A stretch of DNA of 64,000 bases, taken from NCBI GenBank assembly GCA_016722565.1, contig JADKIU010000002.1, positions 1,195,067-1,259,066 of the forward strand. The letters are read 5' to 3'. The translations under genes were made by a program, and so were the position numbers. The DNA is from Bacteroidota bacterium. Lineage in GTDB: Bacteria > Bacteroidota > Bacteroidia > 2-12-FULL-35-15. The notes under the pieces were generated by a model, which saw only the letters and a list, made by a program, of their open reading frames with translations, ran no database searches and was not told the origin of the DNA. Shown here piece by piece: positions 17,021 through 26,618 of this stretch (positions are counted from its first letter, which is position 1; each line of letters opens with the position of its first letter).

Positions 17021-18988
17021 TTACACTCTAAATCCAATGACAAGAATATCGTCTATTTGATCGAGATTACCTTGCCAATGTTTCAAGGTTTTAGCAAATA
17101 ATTTTTTTTGTTCATTCATCGGGAGATGAGATGCACTTAATAGCAATTCTTGGAATTGCTTATATTTAAATTTCTTTCCTTTCGGGCCACCAAACTGATC
17201 AATATAGCCATCGCTAAACAAATATATCGCATCCGACTTTTGAAGTTCTATTTCATGTTGTGTAAAAACAACATTTTTATTTTCATTGTGGGCACTGATT
17301 GCAATTTTATCACCTTTACATTCTACGAATTGTTTGTTTCGGATATAACAAACCGGATTATTCGCTCCAGAAAATTGCAACATCATATTCTTTCTATCGA
17401 TTCGAACCAATGAAATATCCATTCCATCACGAACAGTGCTACTATTATAATTATGACGAAATAATTCATGAACTTCTTGCTGCAAAAAAGAAAGTACTTC
17501 GGCCGTCCCCGGGTTTTTGAGATGTTTAATTGCATTATTCAACGCATTGTATCCGACCATACTCATAAAAGCTCCCGGCACACCATGTCCTGTACAGTCA
17601 ACAACAGCTGCATACACGTATGCATCAGAAGAAACAATCCAATAAAAATCACCACTAACAATGTCCTTCGGGCGGTACAAAACAAATGATTCACGCAAAA
17701 GTGAATAGGTCATGTCATCATCAGGCAAGATCGAACCTTGAATGTATTGCGCATATCGAATACTATCAGTAATGTTTTTGTTTTTTGCTTCTATGATGTC
17801 TTTTTGTTTGAGAATGCGAATATTCGCAATTTTCTTTTGCTTATACTCTCTATAAACAAAATAAGCCATGATTAAAAAAACGCAGGAAACGCCAATGAAT
17901 ATATACAAATAAATTGTTCTGCTTTTTATGTCGGCATTGGATTTTGCTAATTCTAAATTTTTTAATTGAATCTCTTTCTCTTTGTTTTCAGTTTGATACT
18001 GTGTTTCAATTTCAAGGAGTTGTTTTCTACTCTGTTCATTAAAAACAGAGTCCTTGTAAATCATATAAAGTTCATGATACACCAATGAACTTTTATAATC
18101 TTCGATATCTTTATAAACAATGGAAATATCTCTGCAAGTTTCCTTCAAATTATCATATGCATTTCGTTTCAAATGAATATCAAATGCTTCCAGATAATTT
18201 TTTAATGCATTTTTTGTATCCCCACTGTCGTAATATGTTTTTCCTAATGATTGAAAAACAACACCCAAACCATACATTTGATCAATCCCTTTAAACAAAT
18301 CCAGTGCTTTATTCAATGACTGTAATGACTCAGAATACTTTTTCTCAGAATTTAGCAACTGACCAATCAAAGCATAGGTCATTCCTTCACCATAAACGTT
18401 TTTCTGTTTACCGAAAGCAGGTAATGCATAATTCAGATACTTCATAGCACTATCTACTTGTCCTTTTGTTCCAAAGATATTACCAATGCCAAAAGAAGCC
18501 AAAGCCAAGGCATAAGTGTCGTCTGTTTCCAAACCAATTCGATAGCACTTCCGAAACGCATCCAATGCTTTTTCTGTATCGTTATTTCCGAGATAGGTAT
18601 TACCGATGGAATTCATTACGACATTCATCAATTTTTTATTCCCCAATTCGTCATAAATCTTATATGATTCTTGTAAGTTTTTAAGTGCTAAATCATAATT
18701 TCCTTTTGCATTGTAAATCTCTCCCATTCGAGAATAAGTGCGTGCCAACCCTTTTTTATAATCAATTTTTTTTCCTAATTCCAAAGCGATGGAGGCAAAT
18801 GAATAACTACTATCCGGAAGATCAAGAAATTTTTTTGCCAAGTCGTTCAACACATTCACTCGGGTAGTATCGGGGATGTCCTTAGATAATAAATTCATCA
18901 AACTATCCATTTGCGCATTTTTTTGTGCAAACGTAATTGACGAAATGAAATAAAACAATAGGATTAATATGTATGAATGTCTTTTCAA
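17021..18988 (-). CDS. TPR protein with SpoIIE/PP2C-type serine phosphatase domain
   Basis: A 655-residue sensor phosphatase. Signal peptide (MKRHSYILILLFYFISSITF), TPR array at about 40-320 (for example MNSIGNTYLGNNDTEKALDA), membrane helix IYLYIFIGVSCVFLIMAYFV at about 358-378, coiled-coil linker, then the SpoIIE domain from about 430. Metal-binding Asp motifs are present: VSGDFYW, VDCTGHGVPG, RDGMDISL, FSDGYIDQFGG and QIDDILV. Likely senses a periplasmic signal and dephosphorylates a Ser/Thr-phosphorylated regulator; the partner is unknown because no anti-sigma kinase or STAS gene is adjacent. Closely similar to the truncated gene at the left edge. gldN lies 65 bp downstream. Confidence 0.92.
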   Translation of the reverse strand: MKRHSYILILLFYFISSITFAQKNAQMDSLMNLLSKDIPDTTRVNVLNDLAKKFLDLPDSSYSFASIALELGKKIDYKKGLARTYSRMGEIYNAKGNYDLALKNLQESYKIYDELGNKKLMNVVMNSIGNTYLGNNDTEKALDAFRKCYRIGLETDDTYALALASFGIGNIFGTKGQVDSAMKYLNYALPAFGKQKNVYGEGMTYALIGQLLNSEKKYSESLQSLNKALDLFKGIDQMYGLGVVFQSLGKTYYDSGDTKNALKNYLEAFDIHLKRNAYDNLKETCRDISIVYKDIEDYKSSLVYHELYMIYKDSVFNEQSRKQLLEIETQYQTENKEKEIQLKNLELAKSNADIKSRTIYLYIFIGVSCVFLIMAYFVYREYKQKKIANIRILKQKDIIEAKNKNITDSIRYAQYIQGSILPDDDMTYSLLRESFVLYRPKDIVSGDFYWIVSSDAYVYAAVVDCTGHGVPGAFMSMVGYNALNNAIKHLKNPGTAEVLSFLQQEVHELFRHNYNSSTVRDGMDISLVRIDRKNMMLQFSGANNPVCYIRNKQFVECKGDKIAISAHNENKNVVFTQHEIELQKSDAIYLFSDGYIDQFGGPKGKKFKYKQFQELLLSASHLPMNEQKKLFAKTLKHWQGNLDQIDDILVIGFRV

Positions 18989-19150
18989 TTGCAGATTTTA
19001 GAGGCACTAAAATAAAAGCAATTACTGATAATCACAAACAATTTAAAAGAATTCTAATAGGCTTTACGCTCCATTAATTGTTGAACTTCCGAAATGACAA
19101 TAAGATGAATCCATTGCAAAGGCTGAACAGAGGGCATTATAAACAAAAAA

Positions 19151-19173
19151 GCCTCGCAATTTGATTGCAAGGC
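19151..19173 (-). terminator. Terminator of the HU gene
   Basis: GCCTCGCAA (19151-19159) and TTGCAAGGC (19165-19173), one mismatch, flanked by A's and T's; on the minus strand it is followed by TTTTTTGTTT. Confidence 0.85.
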
Positions 19174-19194
19174 CTTTTTAAAGTTGACAAATTA

Positions 19195-19470
19195 TTATTT
19201 GTTAACTGTTTTTGCTAAATCAGCTCCAGCTTTAAATTTTGCTACTTTTTTAGCAGCAATTTTAATAGCTTTTCCTGTTTGTGGGTTACGACCATTTCTA
19301 GCAGCTCTTTTAGAAACTGAGAAAGATCCAAAACCTACTAGTGCAACTCTGTCACCTTTTTTTAGTGCTTTTGTTGTAGCGTTAACGAATGCAGCTAATG
19401 CTCTTCCTGCATCAGCCTTTGTTAATTTTGTTTCTGCAGCCATTGCATCAACTAATTCTGCTTTGTTCAT
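19195..19470 (-). CDS. HU family DNA-binding protein
   Basis: A 91-residue histone-like protein that bends and compacts DNA as a dimer. It starts MNKAELVDAMAAETKLTKAD, has the dimerisation helices, and the DNA-contact arm region GFGSFSVSKRAARNGRNPQTGK with the conserved Arg-Asn-Pro. Single gene with a terminator directly downstream. An IHF-type role cannot be excluded, but the sequence is of the HU class. Confidence 0.95.
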   Translation of the reverse strand: MNKAELVDAMAAETKLTKADAGRALAAFVNATTKALKKGDRVALVGFGSFSVSKRAARNGRNPQTGKAIKIAAKKVAKFKAGADLAKTVNK

Positions 19471-19682
19471 CTTGTTTTGTTTTTTGGGTTAAACATTAAT
19501 TTATATAACGAATGTAATGCAGAAAACATACACGAGGCAAGTTTTAAAGTGAAAAAAAATGAAAATTGTTGAAAAACGGGCTTTTTGTTAATAAACCACC
19601 CCATAACAGACCTTAAATCAAGGTGTTCAGTCAGCAAATCAATTTAAAAAATCATATTTTTACACACCATTCTTATTCGATT

Positions 19683-19856
19683 ATGAAAACAAATCCTACC
19701 AATAAATTCGACTCAAACAAACAAAAAAAAACTATTGAAATTCCTGCTGAAGGAGCACTGGGAATCCTTGCACTTGGGGCAGTTGGAATAAAAGCATGGA
19801 GAAAAAAACGAGCAGAAGATGGCGGAAGAATAACCAACAATTCAACAAATGAATAA
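19683..19856 (+). CDS. Microprotein with a short hydrophobic segment, 57 aa
   Basis: Start chosen at the ATG of MKTNPTNKFDSNK; a longer in-frame reading from 19623 adds an unlikely leader. The peptide has a polar N-terminus, then EGALGILALGAVGIKAW followed by RKKR and a polar tail. This hydrophobic stretch plus basic cluster looks like a membrane anchor or sorting-tag shape. Its stop overlaps the start of the phosphodiesterase fusion gene by 8 bp, so the two are almost certainly translated together and may work together. No family recognised. Confidence 0.6.
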   Translation: MKTNPTNKFDSNKQKKTIEIPAEGALGILALGAVGIKAWRKKRAEDGGRITNNSTNE

Positions 19857-22404
19857 ACGATTGGCAAAAAAAGTACTGCTATTAGGTTGGGATGCTGCCG
19901 ATTGGAAAATAATACATCCACTGCTAGATGCAGGTTTAATGCCATCTCTGGCATCCTTAATCAATAAAGGTGTTATGGGAGATATTGCGACATTAGATCC
20001 CGTATTGTCTCCTATTTTATGGACTTCTATTGCTACTGGAAAAACAGGTGATAAACATGGCATCTTAAATTTTGTGGAACCTGTTCCCGATAAAATGGAA
20101 GTACGACCCGTTACTTCTACTAGTAGAAAATGTAAAGCATTTTGGAATATCCTTTCACAAAACAATTTAAAATCGAATGTTGTCGGTTGGTGGCCGAGCA
20201 ATCCAGTGGAACCAATCAATGGCACTATGGTATCCAATTTTTTTCAAAAAATTACAGCAGAAAAAACAGAAGATTGGAAATTACCAGAAGGTTCTATCCA
20301 TCCAAAACGGCTCACTGAAATTCTTTCTGAATATAGAATTCACCCAACAGAACTAACCGGAGAACATATTTTACCTTTTGTACCAAAAGCACATTTAGTT
20401 GACCAACAAAAAGACAAATACCTTTCTATCATTGGAAAAAATATTGCCGAATGTGCCTCCACACATGCTGCAGCAACATGGCTAATGGAAAATGAACCTT
20501 GGGATTTAACAGCCGTTTATTTTGACACAATTGATCATCTGAGCCATGGATTCATGAAATATCATCCTCCTCAAATGCAAGGTATTGCCGATGACAAATT
20601 TGATCTCTACCAAGATGTTGTCAATGGAATTTACCGTTTTCATGACATGATGCTGGAACGCTACATTCAACTTGCTGGAGAAGATACTACGATTATCATT
20701 CTTTCCGATCATGGTTTTCATTCTGACCACCTTCGCCCGAAACGGCTTCCAACAGAGCCAATGGCTCCCGCTTTAGAGCATCGGCAATTTGGAATGTTTT
20801 GTATATCAGGTCCGAATATCCAAAAAGATGAACGCATCTATGGTGCAACATTGCTTGATATTACACCAACAATCTTAACCTTATTCGGCTTACCGGTTGG
20901 AAAAGATATGGATGGAAAAGTATTAACACATGTTTTCGACAATCCTGTGATCCCTTCTTATATTGACAGCTGGGAAAATGTGGATGGTAATGCAGGAAAT
21001 CATCCAACTGAATTGCAAGAAGATCCTATTGCAGCGGCAGAAGCCATGAAACAGTTAATTGAATTAGGGTATATTGAAACACCATCCGAAGACAAAGCCA
21101 AAACGGTTGAGCGTGTTGTAAATGAAACTCAATTCAATCTTGCTCGAATTTATTTATTTAAAGAACAAAGTGAATTGGCCGAACCAATTTTAGAGTCCCT
21201 TTACCAACAGAATACTACAATTTCTCGGTATGGTTTAAAATATGTGGAATGCTTGTTAAAGTCAAAAAAAACAGATCGCTGCGTTTCTGTTATCGAGCAA
21301 CTAAAAACACTCGACAAAAAAGATTTACCACAATTGGATTATTTGGAAGCAATTTTATTGGTCTCACAAAACAAACCAAGGAAAGCAATACCACTTTTCA
21401 AAAAAGCAATGTCAACCATATCTCATATGCCTGAAATACATGTGAAAGTCGGAGAAGCATTTATCAAACTACGAGAATGGGAAGAAGCAAAAAATGCCTT
21501 TACAAAAGCGTTGGAAATAGATTACGAAAATGCAGCAGCTCATACTGGTTTAGGAATAGCTTCTTTACGAACAGATGAACTGGATAAAGCTCTTGATCAT
21601 TTATTAAATGCGGTATCACTTATTTTCAATAATGCTCAAGCCCACTATTTTTTGGGTGAAGCTTTTTATCGCTTAAAAATGTACGACAGAGCCGTTGAAG
21701 CATTTAAGGTTGCAACTACTTACCAACCCGGAAACAGAAAGGCTCACTCCTATTTAGTAAAACTATACACAGAGCATGTCATGGACTCATCAAAAGCAGA
21801 AATACACAGCAATTTCATCAAAAACAACATTAAAGGAACCATTACAATTGTTTCAGGACTCCCCCGTTCCGGCACATCCATGATGATGCAAATGTTGGCC
21901 GCTGGAGGGTTAAATATTTTAACAGATAACATTCGTGCCACGGATGAAAATAATCCGAAAGGATATTTAGAATACCAAAAAGTAAAAAGTTTAGCACATG
22001 ATAATTCATGGCTACATGAAGGACAAAATAAAGTAGTAAAGGTAATTGCTCAACTCTTACAATTCCTTCCTGCTAATTATCAATATAAAGTCGTTTTTAT
22101 GGAACGAGAAATGGAAGAAGTCATTCAATCGCAACAAATCATGCTTGGAAAAAAAGCAGATGTAGAAAAAAAAGTATACCCAACATCACTGGCAGATACG
22201 TTTAAAAAGCAGCTAGAGAAAACACAATCCTGGATAAAAAATCATCCTCAATTTGAAGTCACCTTTATTTCTTACTCAGATGTTATTCAAAATCCACAAG
22301 AAATAGCTGAAAACCTATCACTTTTTCTGGATTCTGAGCTGAACATTGAAAAAATGGTTCAAGCTGTTGATCGCAATCTTTATAGAAATAAAAAATCGGT
22401 TTAG
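19849..22404 (+). CDS. Phosphodiesterase/pyrophosphatase - TPR - sulfotransferase-like fusion protein
   Basis: An 851-residue protein without a signal peptide. Residues ~8-400 form an alkaline-phosphatase-superfamily type I phosphodiesterase domain: metal Asp in LGWDAADW, nucleophile region LWTSIATGKTGDKHGI near 57, DTIDHLSHG near 226, LSDHGFHS near 284 and EHRQFGMF near 310. Residues ~425-640 are TPR repeats (for example AAAHTGLGIASLRTDELDKA). Residues ~660-851 look like a sulfotransferase-type domain with a PAPS-binding P-loop, SGLPRSGTSMMMQ. The combination suggests a cytosolic enzyme that both handles phosphodiester or pyrophosphate bonds and transfers or binds sulfate-type donors; the actual substrate is unknown. 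Coupled to the upstream microprotein. Confidence 0.85.
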   Translation: MNKRLAKKVLLLGWDAADWKIIHPLLDAGLMPSLASLINKGVMGDIATLDPVLSPILWTSIATGKTGDKHGILNFVEPVPDKMEVRPVTSTSRKCKAFWNILSQNNLKSNVVGWWPSNPVEPINGTMVSNFFQKITAEKTEDWKLPEGSIHPKRLTEILSEYRIHPTELTGEHILPFVPKAHLVDQQKDKYLSIIGKNIAECASTHAAATWLMENEPWDLTAVYFDTIDHLSHGFMKYHPPQMQGIADDKFDLYQDVVNGIYRFHDMMLERYIQLAGEDTTIIILSDHGFHSDHLRPKRLPTEPMAPALEHRQFGMFCISGPNIQKDERIYGATLLDITPTILTLFGLPVGKDMDGKVLTHVFDNPVIPSYIDSWENVDGNAGNHPTELQEDPIAAAEAMKQLIELGYIETPSEDKAKTVERVVNETQFNLARIYLFKEQSELAEPILESLYQQNTTISRYGLKYVECLLKSKKTDRCVSVIEQLKTLDKKDLPQLDYLEAILLVSQNKPRKAIPLFKKAMSTISHMPEIHVKVGEAFIKLREWEEAKNAFTKALEIDYENAAAHTGLGIASLRTDELDKALDHLLNAVSLIFNNAQAHYFLGEAFYRLKMYDRAVEAFKVATTYQPGNRKAHSYLVKLYTEHVMDSSKAEIHSNFIKNNIKGTITIVSGLPRSGTSMMMQMLAAGGLNILTDNIRATDENNPKGYLEYQKVKSLAHDNSWLHEGQNKVVKVIAQLLQFLPANYQYKVVFMEREMEEVIQSQQIMLGKKADVEKKVYPTSLADTFKKQLEKTQSWIKNHPQFEVTFISYSDVIQNPQEIAENLSLFLDSELNIEKMVQAVDRNLYRNKKSV

Positions 22405-22424
22405 TAATAAAACACAATTTTTCT

Positions 22425-22432
22425 TATATTTG
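22425..22432 (+). promoter_or_regulatory. Candidate -7 box of the 22448 gene
   Basis: TATATTTG, a perfect -7 match, 15 bp before the ATG at 22448; TTTA at 22400-22403 is a weak -33 candidate (21-bp spacer). Confidence 0.5.
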
Positions 22433-22447
22433 ATTAAACTATTTATC

Positions 22448-23275
22448 ATGGAAAAGACACCACTTAACAAAAAGCTTAAATCCTATTCGGCTTTAGCCGG
22501 TTCATTGGCTTTGATTAGTTCACAGACGGATGCACAAGTCATTTACACGGATGTAAATCCCGATTCTACAACATCAATTGGAGGTTCTTATTTCAACCTG
22601 GATTTGGATAATGGTGGTGTTTTTGATTTTGCATTCAATTTAAACATCGGCTCATCTTCTTCCTACACATCACAGCAAGTTGCGGTAACTCCTGCAGGAG
22701 CAAATGGAGTTGCAGGTGACACCATTGGTGCATATGTGTATCCTTTTGCGTTAAACTCAGGAGACACCATCAAATCTACGTTACAGTTTAACTTTGGAAG
22801 TAGTCAATCGATGGCCAGCTACTTTGGTTCAGGTTCCAGTTATGGAAATTTTTTAGGTCAAACCAATAAATTTATTGGCTTACAGTTTTACATTGGGGCA
22901 CAGCTTCATTATGGCTGGGCTAGATTTGATGTGGATGCAACAGCAAGTCAGTTCACCATCAAAGATTACGCATACAATGCAACTCCCAATGCATCTATTT
23001 TAGCTGGCGAAATGCCTTTAGGCGTTGAAGAAAATGCTGCATTAGCAAACACAACAATATACAGTTCCGATAAAACTATTTTTATTCAATTCTTATCTGA
23101 CAAACTAATACAATCAGATGTAAAAGTGAGCAATGCTATCGGACAAGTTATATTTCAAGGAAATTTGAATGATAAAGAAAATAAAATCAATATGGCTGAA
23201 GCGAATTCAGGCATCTATTTTGTTACCATCACTCAAAACAACATTGTTTATACCAAAAAAGTATATATTCGTTAA
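22448..23275 (+). CDS. T9SS type A sorted exported protein of unknown function
   Basis: About 275 residues from the ATG at 22448 (MEKTPLNKKLKSYSALAG), chosen because a promoter box lies just upstream; an earlier in-frame start would overlap the previous gene. Signal peptide ends near TDAQ, followed by VIYTDVNPDSTT. The central beta-rich domain has LHYGWARFDVDAT and FTIKDYAYNATPNASILAGE, a pattern common in exported Bacteroidota proteins of unknown function. The last ~75 residues form a type A sorting domain (DVKVSNAIGQVIFQGNLN, GIYFVTIT). Likely secreted or surface-attached by the T9SS. Terminator follows. Confidence 0.85.
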   Translation: MEKTPLNKKLKSYSALAGSLALISSQTDAQVIYTDVNPDSTTSIGGSYFNLDLDNGGVFDFAFNLNIGSSSSYTSQQVAVTPAGANGVAGDTIGAYVYPFALNSGDTIKSTLQFNFGSSQSMASYFGSGSSYGNFLGQTNKFIGLQFYIGAQLHYGWARFDVDATASQFTIKDYAYNATPNASILAGEMPLGVEENAALANTTIYSSDKTIFIQFLSDKLIQSDVKVSNAIGQVIFQGNLNDKENKINMAEANSGIYFVTITQNNIVYTKKVYIR

Positions 23276-23295
23276 TAAATAACCATTTTGATTGC

Positions 23296-23325
23296 AAGCC
23301 ATTCGGATTCCGAGTGGCTTTTTTA
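23296..23325 (+). terminator. Terminator of the 22448 gene
   Basis: AAGCCATTCGG (23296-23306) pairs with CCGAGTGGCTT (23310-23320) with one G-T pair, then TTTT. Its tail runs into TATTTTTG (23328-23335), a perfect -7 box just 5 bp before the next ATG. Confidence 0.85.
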
Positions 23326-23339
23326 TTTATTTTTGTAGC

Positions 23340-24233
23340 ATGAATGAATTCAGAGAAGCCCTTCTTATTGCAATAACAACACCCATCTATGCGATAGTGA
23401 TTGGTGCCGAGATTTTATTCAGCTATTACCATCACAAAAATTACTACTCGGTTAAAGGCACCTTATCAAACGTATATTTAACCATTTTAAACTTAAGCTT
23501 GGATATCTTAGTAAGAGGCGTGTGCTTGTTTGTACTCAACTTTTTCTTCCAATATAAATTTATTGAATTTCAAAATCCTTTTGTTTATTGGGGTATTTTA
23601 CTGATTACACAAGATTTTATGTTTTATTGGCTTCATCGAATCGACCACTACTGCCGGGTATTTTGGGCCGTTCATGTAACACATCATTCGTCAGAAGAAT
23701 ATAATTTAACAGTCGGATTCCGTTCTTCTGTGTTTCAACCGTTGTATCGATTTATATATTTTATTCCACTTGCACTATTCGGTTTTAAAGGCATTGACAT
23801 CATGTTTATTTATTCTGCCACCCAAATTTATGGCATTCTCATCCATACACAAACCGTTGACAAATTGGGTTTTCTAGAATATTTTATGTCTACCCCTTCT
23901 CACCATCGAGTGCATCATGCAAGCAATGTACTCTATCTGGATAAAAACATGGGAATGGTATTCATCATTTGGGACAAATTATTTGGCACATTCAAAGCAG
24001 AAGACAAAAATGAAAAAGTAGTTTTCGGGTTAACAGAAAACATTAAAACCTATCATCCTATTAAAATGGTTTTTCATGAATGGATAAACATTATCAATGA
24101 TTTAAAAAAGCCATCCAATATTAAAGCAAAGTTTATGTATCTCTTCGGACCTCCGGGATGGAGTCATGATGGAAGTAAAAAAACATCTCGTCAGCTCCGA
24201 AACGAACTATTAAATAAAAACACGAGCTCATAA
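23340..24233 (+). CDS. Sterol desaturase / fatty acid hydroxylase family membrane enzyme
   Basis: About 297 residues from the ATG at 23340 (MNEFREALLIAITTPIYAIV); the open frame begins earlier but inside the terminator. Several membrane helices are visible. The di-iron histidine clusters of the family are present: HRIDH near 98, HVTHHS near 112 and HHRVHH near 188. Such enzymes hydroxylate or desaturate lipids (sterols, fatty acids, sphingolipids) in the inner membrane with O2; the specific substrate is not evident. The pbpC start lies 7 bp after the stop, suggesting co-transcription. Confidence 0.92.
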   Translation: MNEFREALLIAITTPIYAIVIGAEILFSYYHHKNYYSVKGTLSNVYLTILNLSLDILVRGVCLFVLNFFFQYKFIEFQNPFVYWGILLITQDFMFYWLHRIDHYCRVFWAVHVTHHSSEEYNLTVGFRSSVFQPLYRFIYFIPLALFGFKGIDIMFIYSATQIYGILIHTQTVDKLGFLEYFMSTPSHHRVHHASNVLYLDKNMGMVFIIWDKLFGTFKAEDKNEKVVFGLTENIKTYHPIKMVFHEWINIINDLKKPSNIKAKFMYLFGPPGWSHDGSKKTSRQLRNELLNKNTSS

Positions 24234-24240
24234 TCTCTCA

Positions 24241-26616
24241 TTGAAACGTATTCCATCCATATTATTTTTTTTAAAAAGCAGAAAAGGAATACTTACAATC
24301 ATTTTCTCTCTTTTATTTATATGGTATTGTTTCTGCTTGCCTTCCCCCCTATTCAAAAACCAAACGAGTACGGTACTTGAAGACCGTGACGGAGAATTAC
24401 TTGCTGCTAAAATTGCAGCAGACGGCCAGTGGCGCTTTCCATTAACAGAACAATTACCACAAAAATTTATCGATTGTATTATCCAGTTTGAAGATCGAGG
24501 TTATTATTCACATTGGGGAGTAAGCCCAACTGCCATTATCCGAGCAACGAAGCAAAACCTTGAATCAAAAAAAACAATCAGTGGTGGAAGTACCATCACC
24601 ATGCAAGTAATTCGTATGTCCAGAAAGGGGCAACAGCGAACATTCTTCGAAAAATTCATCGAAATTATTTTAGCAACTCGCTTAGAGTTTAGTTATTCAA
24701 AAAAAGAAATTCTTACATTATATGCTTCTAACGCACCCTTTGGTAGCAATGTTGTAGGAATAGATGCCGCCTCGTGGAGGTATTTTGGAAGAGAACCAAC
24801 CAAACTCTCATGGGCAGAAGCCGCAACATTAGCTGTATTGCCAAATGCTCCCAGTTTAATTTATCCAGGAAAAAATCAAGAACGATTATTAAAAAAGCGA
24901 AACCGTTTATTGGATCGTTTATATGTTGCAAAAAAAATAGATAAGGAAACCTGTGAGTTAAGCAAAAAAGAGCCTTTACCAGGCAAACCACACGCTATTC
25001 CGCAAATTGCTCCACACCTTTTGCAAAGAGCGGTGAAAGAAGATTTTTCGGGAAAAAGAATTCGTTCAACCATTGATGGACATTTACAAGAGCGCGCAAA
25101 CACTATTATTGAGAATCATCATAAAATTTTAAAAGGAAATGAAATTCACAATGCCTGTGCCATTGTTTTGGATGTAGAAACCGGAAATGTAATTGCTTAT
25201 GTAGGAAATACAAGCAATACAGGAAAACCGGAATATGAAGGCGATGTAGATATAATCAGTGCTCCACGAAGCACAGGCAGTATCTTGAAGCCATTTTTGT
25301 TTGCAAGCATGTTGAACGATGGGGAATTACTAAGCACAACATTGGTCCCTGATATTCCCACACAAATTGCCGGATATGCACCACAAAACTACAACCAGAC
25401 GTTTGATGGAGCTGTACCAGCAAAGCGAGCTTTGGCGAGAAGTTTAAATATCCCTGCCGTGAGAATGTTACAAAACTATGGCATTGAAAAATTCAACTAT
25501 AATTTAAAACGGTTGGGTATGACCACCCTCACAAAATCACCTGACCACTATGGATTATCAGTCATTTTAGGAGGAGCTGAAGGTAAATTATGGGACATTG
25601 TAGGCATGTATGCCAGCATGGCCAGAACATTAAATCATTATACAAAACACAATGGTAAATATGATAAAAATGATTTTCATGCACCTTACTACATTTCACG
25701 AGAAGAAAAAAATGCAATTCTTGAAAATACGTCTATTCTTGATGCTGCCTCTATCTATCTTACCTTCGAGGCGATGGTAGAGGTATCCAGACCAGATGAA
25801 GAAGCAGGATGGAAACAGTATACTTCATCGTCAAAAGTTGCATGGAAAACAGGAACCAGCTTCGGATTTAGAGATGGTTGGGCCATCGGAATAACCCCAA
25901 AATATGTTGTCGGTGTTTGGGTTGGAAATGCCGATGGAGAAGGTCGACCGGGACTTGTTGGATTACAAACAGCAGCCCCTATTATGTTTGATATTTTTAG
26001 TGTTTTAAAAACTTCAAAATGGTTCTCCCCTCCTTTTGATGAAATGGAAAAAATAAAACTATGTAAACAAAGTGGTTCTAGAGCAACAGAAATTTGCGCA
26101 CCAACAGAAATCGTTTGGATACAGAAAAATGGATTACGCACAGAGCCTTGTAAATATCATCGACTCATTCACTTAGATGCAAGTGAAAGCTATCGTGTAA
26201 ACAGCAATTGCGAGGATGTAAATAAGATGAAACATGTTAGTTGGTTCGTACTGCCTCCCGCAATGGAATGGTACTATAAATCGAAAAATGCTACCTACAA
26301 AGAATTACCACCATTACGAGCAGATTGCGAAACCACAGGTTTAAATGGAATGGAAATAATCTATCCAAAGCAATTCAGTAAAATATATGTACCGGTAGAA
26401 ATTGATGGGACAATGGGTAAAACAATTTTTCAAGTCGCTCATAGAAAAGGAAACACATTAATCTATTGGCATCTGGATGGGGTGTTTTTGGGAACCACAC
26501 AAAGCAATCATCAAATGGGATTGGCTCCTGAGGAAGGAATACACACACTTACATTGGTAGATGAAGAAGGAGAATCAATTATCCAACAATTCGAAATCGT
26601 GAGTAAGAAAAAATGA
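24241..26616 (+). CDS. pbpC: Penicillin-binding protein 1C (bifunctional transglycosylase/transpeptidase)
   Basis: A 791-residue peptidoglycan polymerase. N-terminal membrane anchor GILTIIFSLLFIWYCFCLP. GT51 transglycosylase domain ~45-220 with catalytic Glu in FEDRGYYSHWG near 83 and GGSTITMQVIRM. Transpeptidase domain with SxxK in STGSILKP near 343, SLNIPAVRM near 401 and KTGTSFG near 536. A C-terminal PBP1C-type domain (about 700-791) follows. The only possible start is TTG at 24241: a stop lies in frame at 24211-24213 and there is no ATG between them. An alpha-2-macroglobulin partner gene, often adjacent to pbpC in other bacteria, is not present here. Confidence 0.95.
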   Translation: MKRIPSILFFLKSRKGILTIIFSLLFIWYCFCLPSPLFKNQTSTVLEDRDGELLAAKIAADGQWRFPLTEQLPQKFIDCIIQFEDRGYYSHWGVSPTAIIRATKQNLESKKTISGGSTITMQVIRMSRKGQQRTFFEKFIEIILATRLEFSYSKKEILTLYASNAPFGSNVVGIDAASWRYFGREPTKLSWAEAATLAVLPNAPSLIYPGKNQERLLKKRNRLLDRLYVAKKIDKETCELSKKEPLPGKPHAIPQIAPHLLQRAVKEDFSGKRIRSTIDGHLQERANTIIENHHKILKGNEIHNACAIVLDVETGNVIAYVGNTSNTGKPEYEGDVDIISAPRSTGSILKPFLFASMLNDGELLSTTLVPDIPTQIAGYAPQNYNQTFDGAVPAKRALARSLNIPAVRMLQNYGIEKFNYNLKRLGMTTLTKSPDHYGLSVILGGAEGKLWDIVGMYASMARTLNHYTKHNGKYDKNDFHAPYYISREEKNAILENTSILDAASIYLTFEAMVEVSRPDEEAGWKQYTSSSKVAWKTGTSFGFRDGWAIGITPKYVVGVWVGNADGEGRPGLVGLQTAAPIMFDIFSVLKTSKWFSPPFDEMEKIKLCKQSGSRATEICAPTEIVWIQKNGLRTEPCKYHRLIHLDASESYRVNSNCEDVNKMKHVSWFVLPPAMEWYYKSKNATYKELPPLRADCETTGLNGMEIIYPKQFSKIYVPVEIDGTMGKTIFQVAHRKGNTLIYWHLDGVFLGTTQSNHQMGLAPEEGIHTLTLVDEEGESIIQQFEIVSKKK

Positions 26617-26618
26617 AA

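Noticed and set aside
22346..22447. Earlier in-frame start for the 22448 protein.
   Set aside because: It would overlap the previous gene by 59 bp and put a long leader before a normal signal peptide; a perfect -7 box lies between the two starts.
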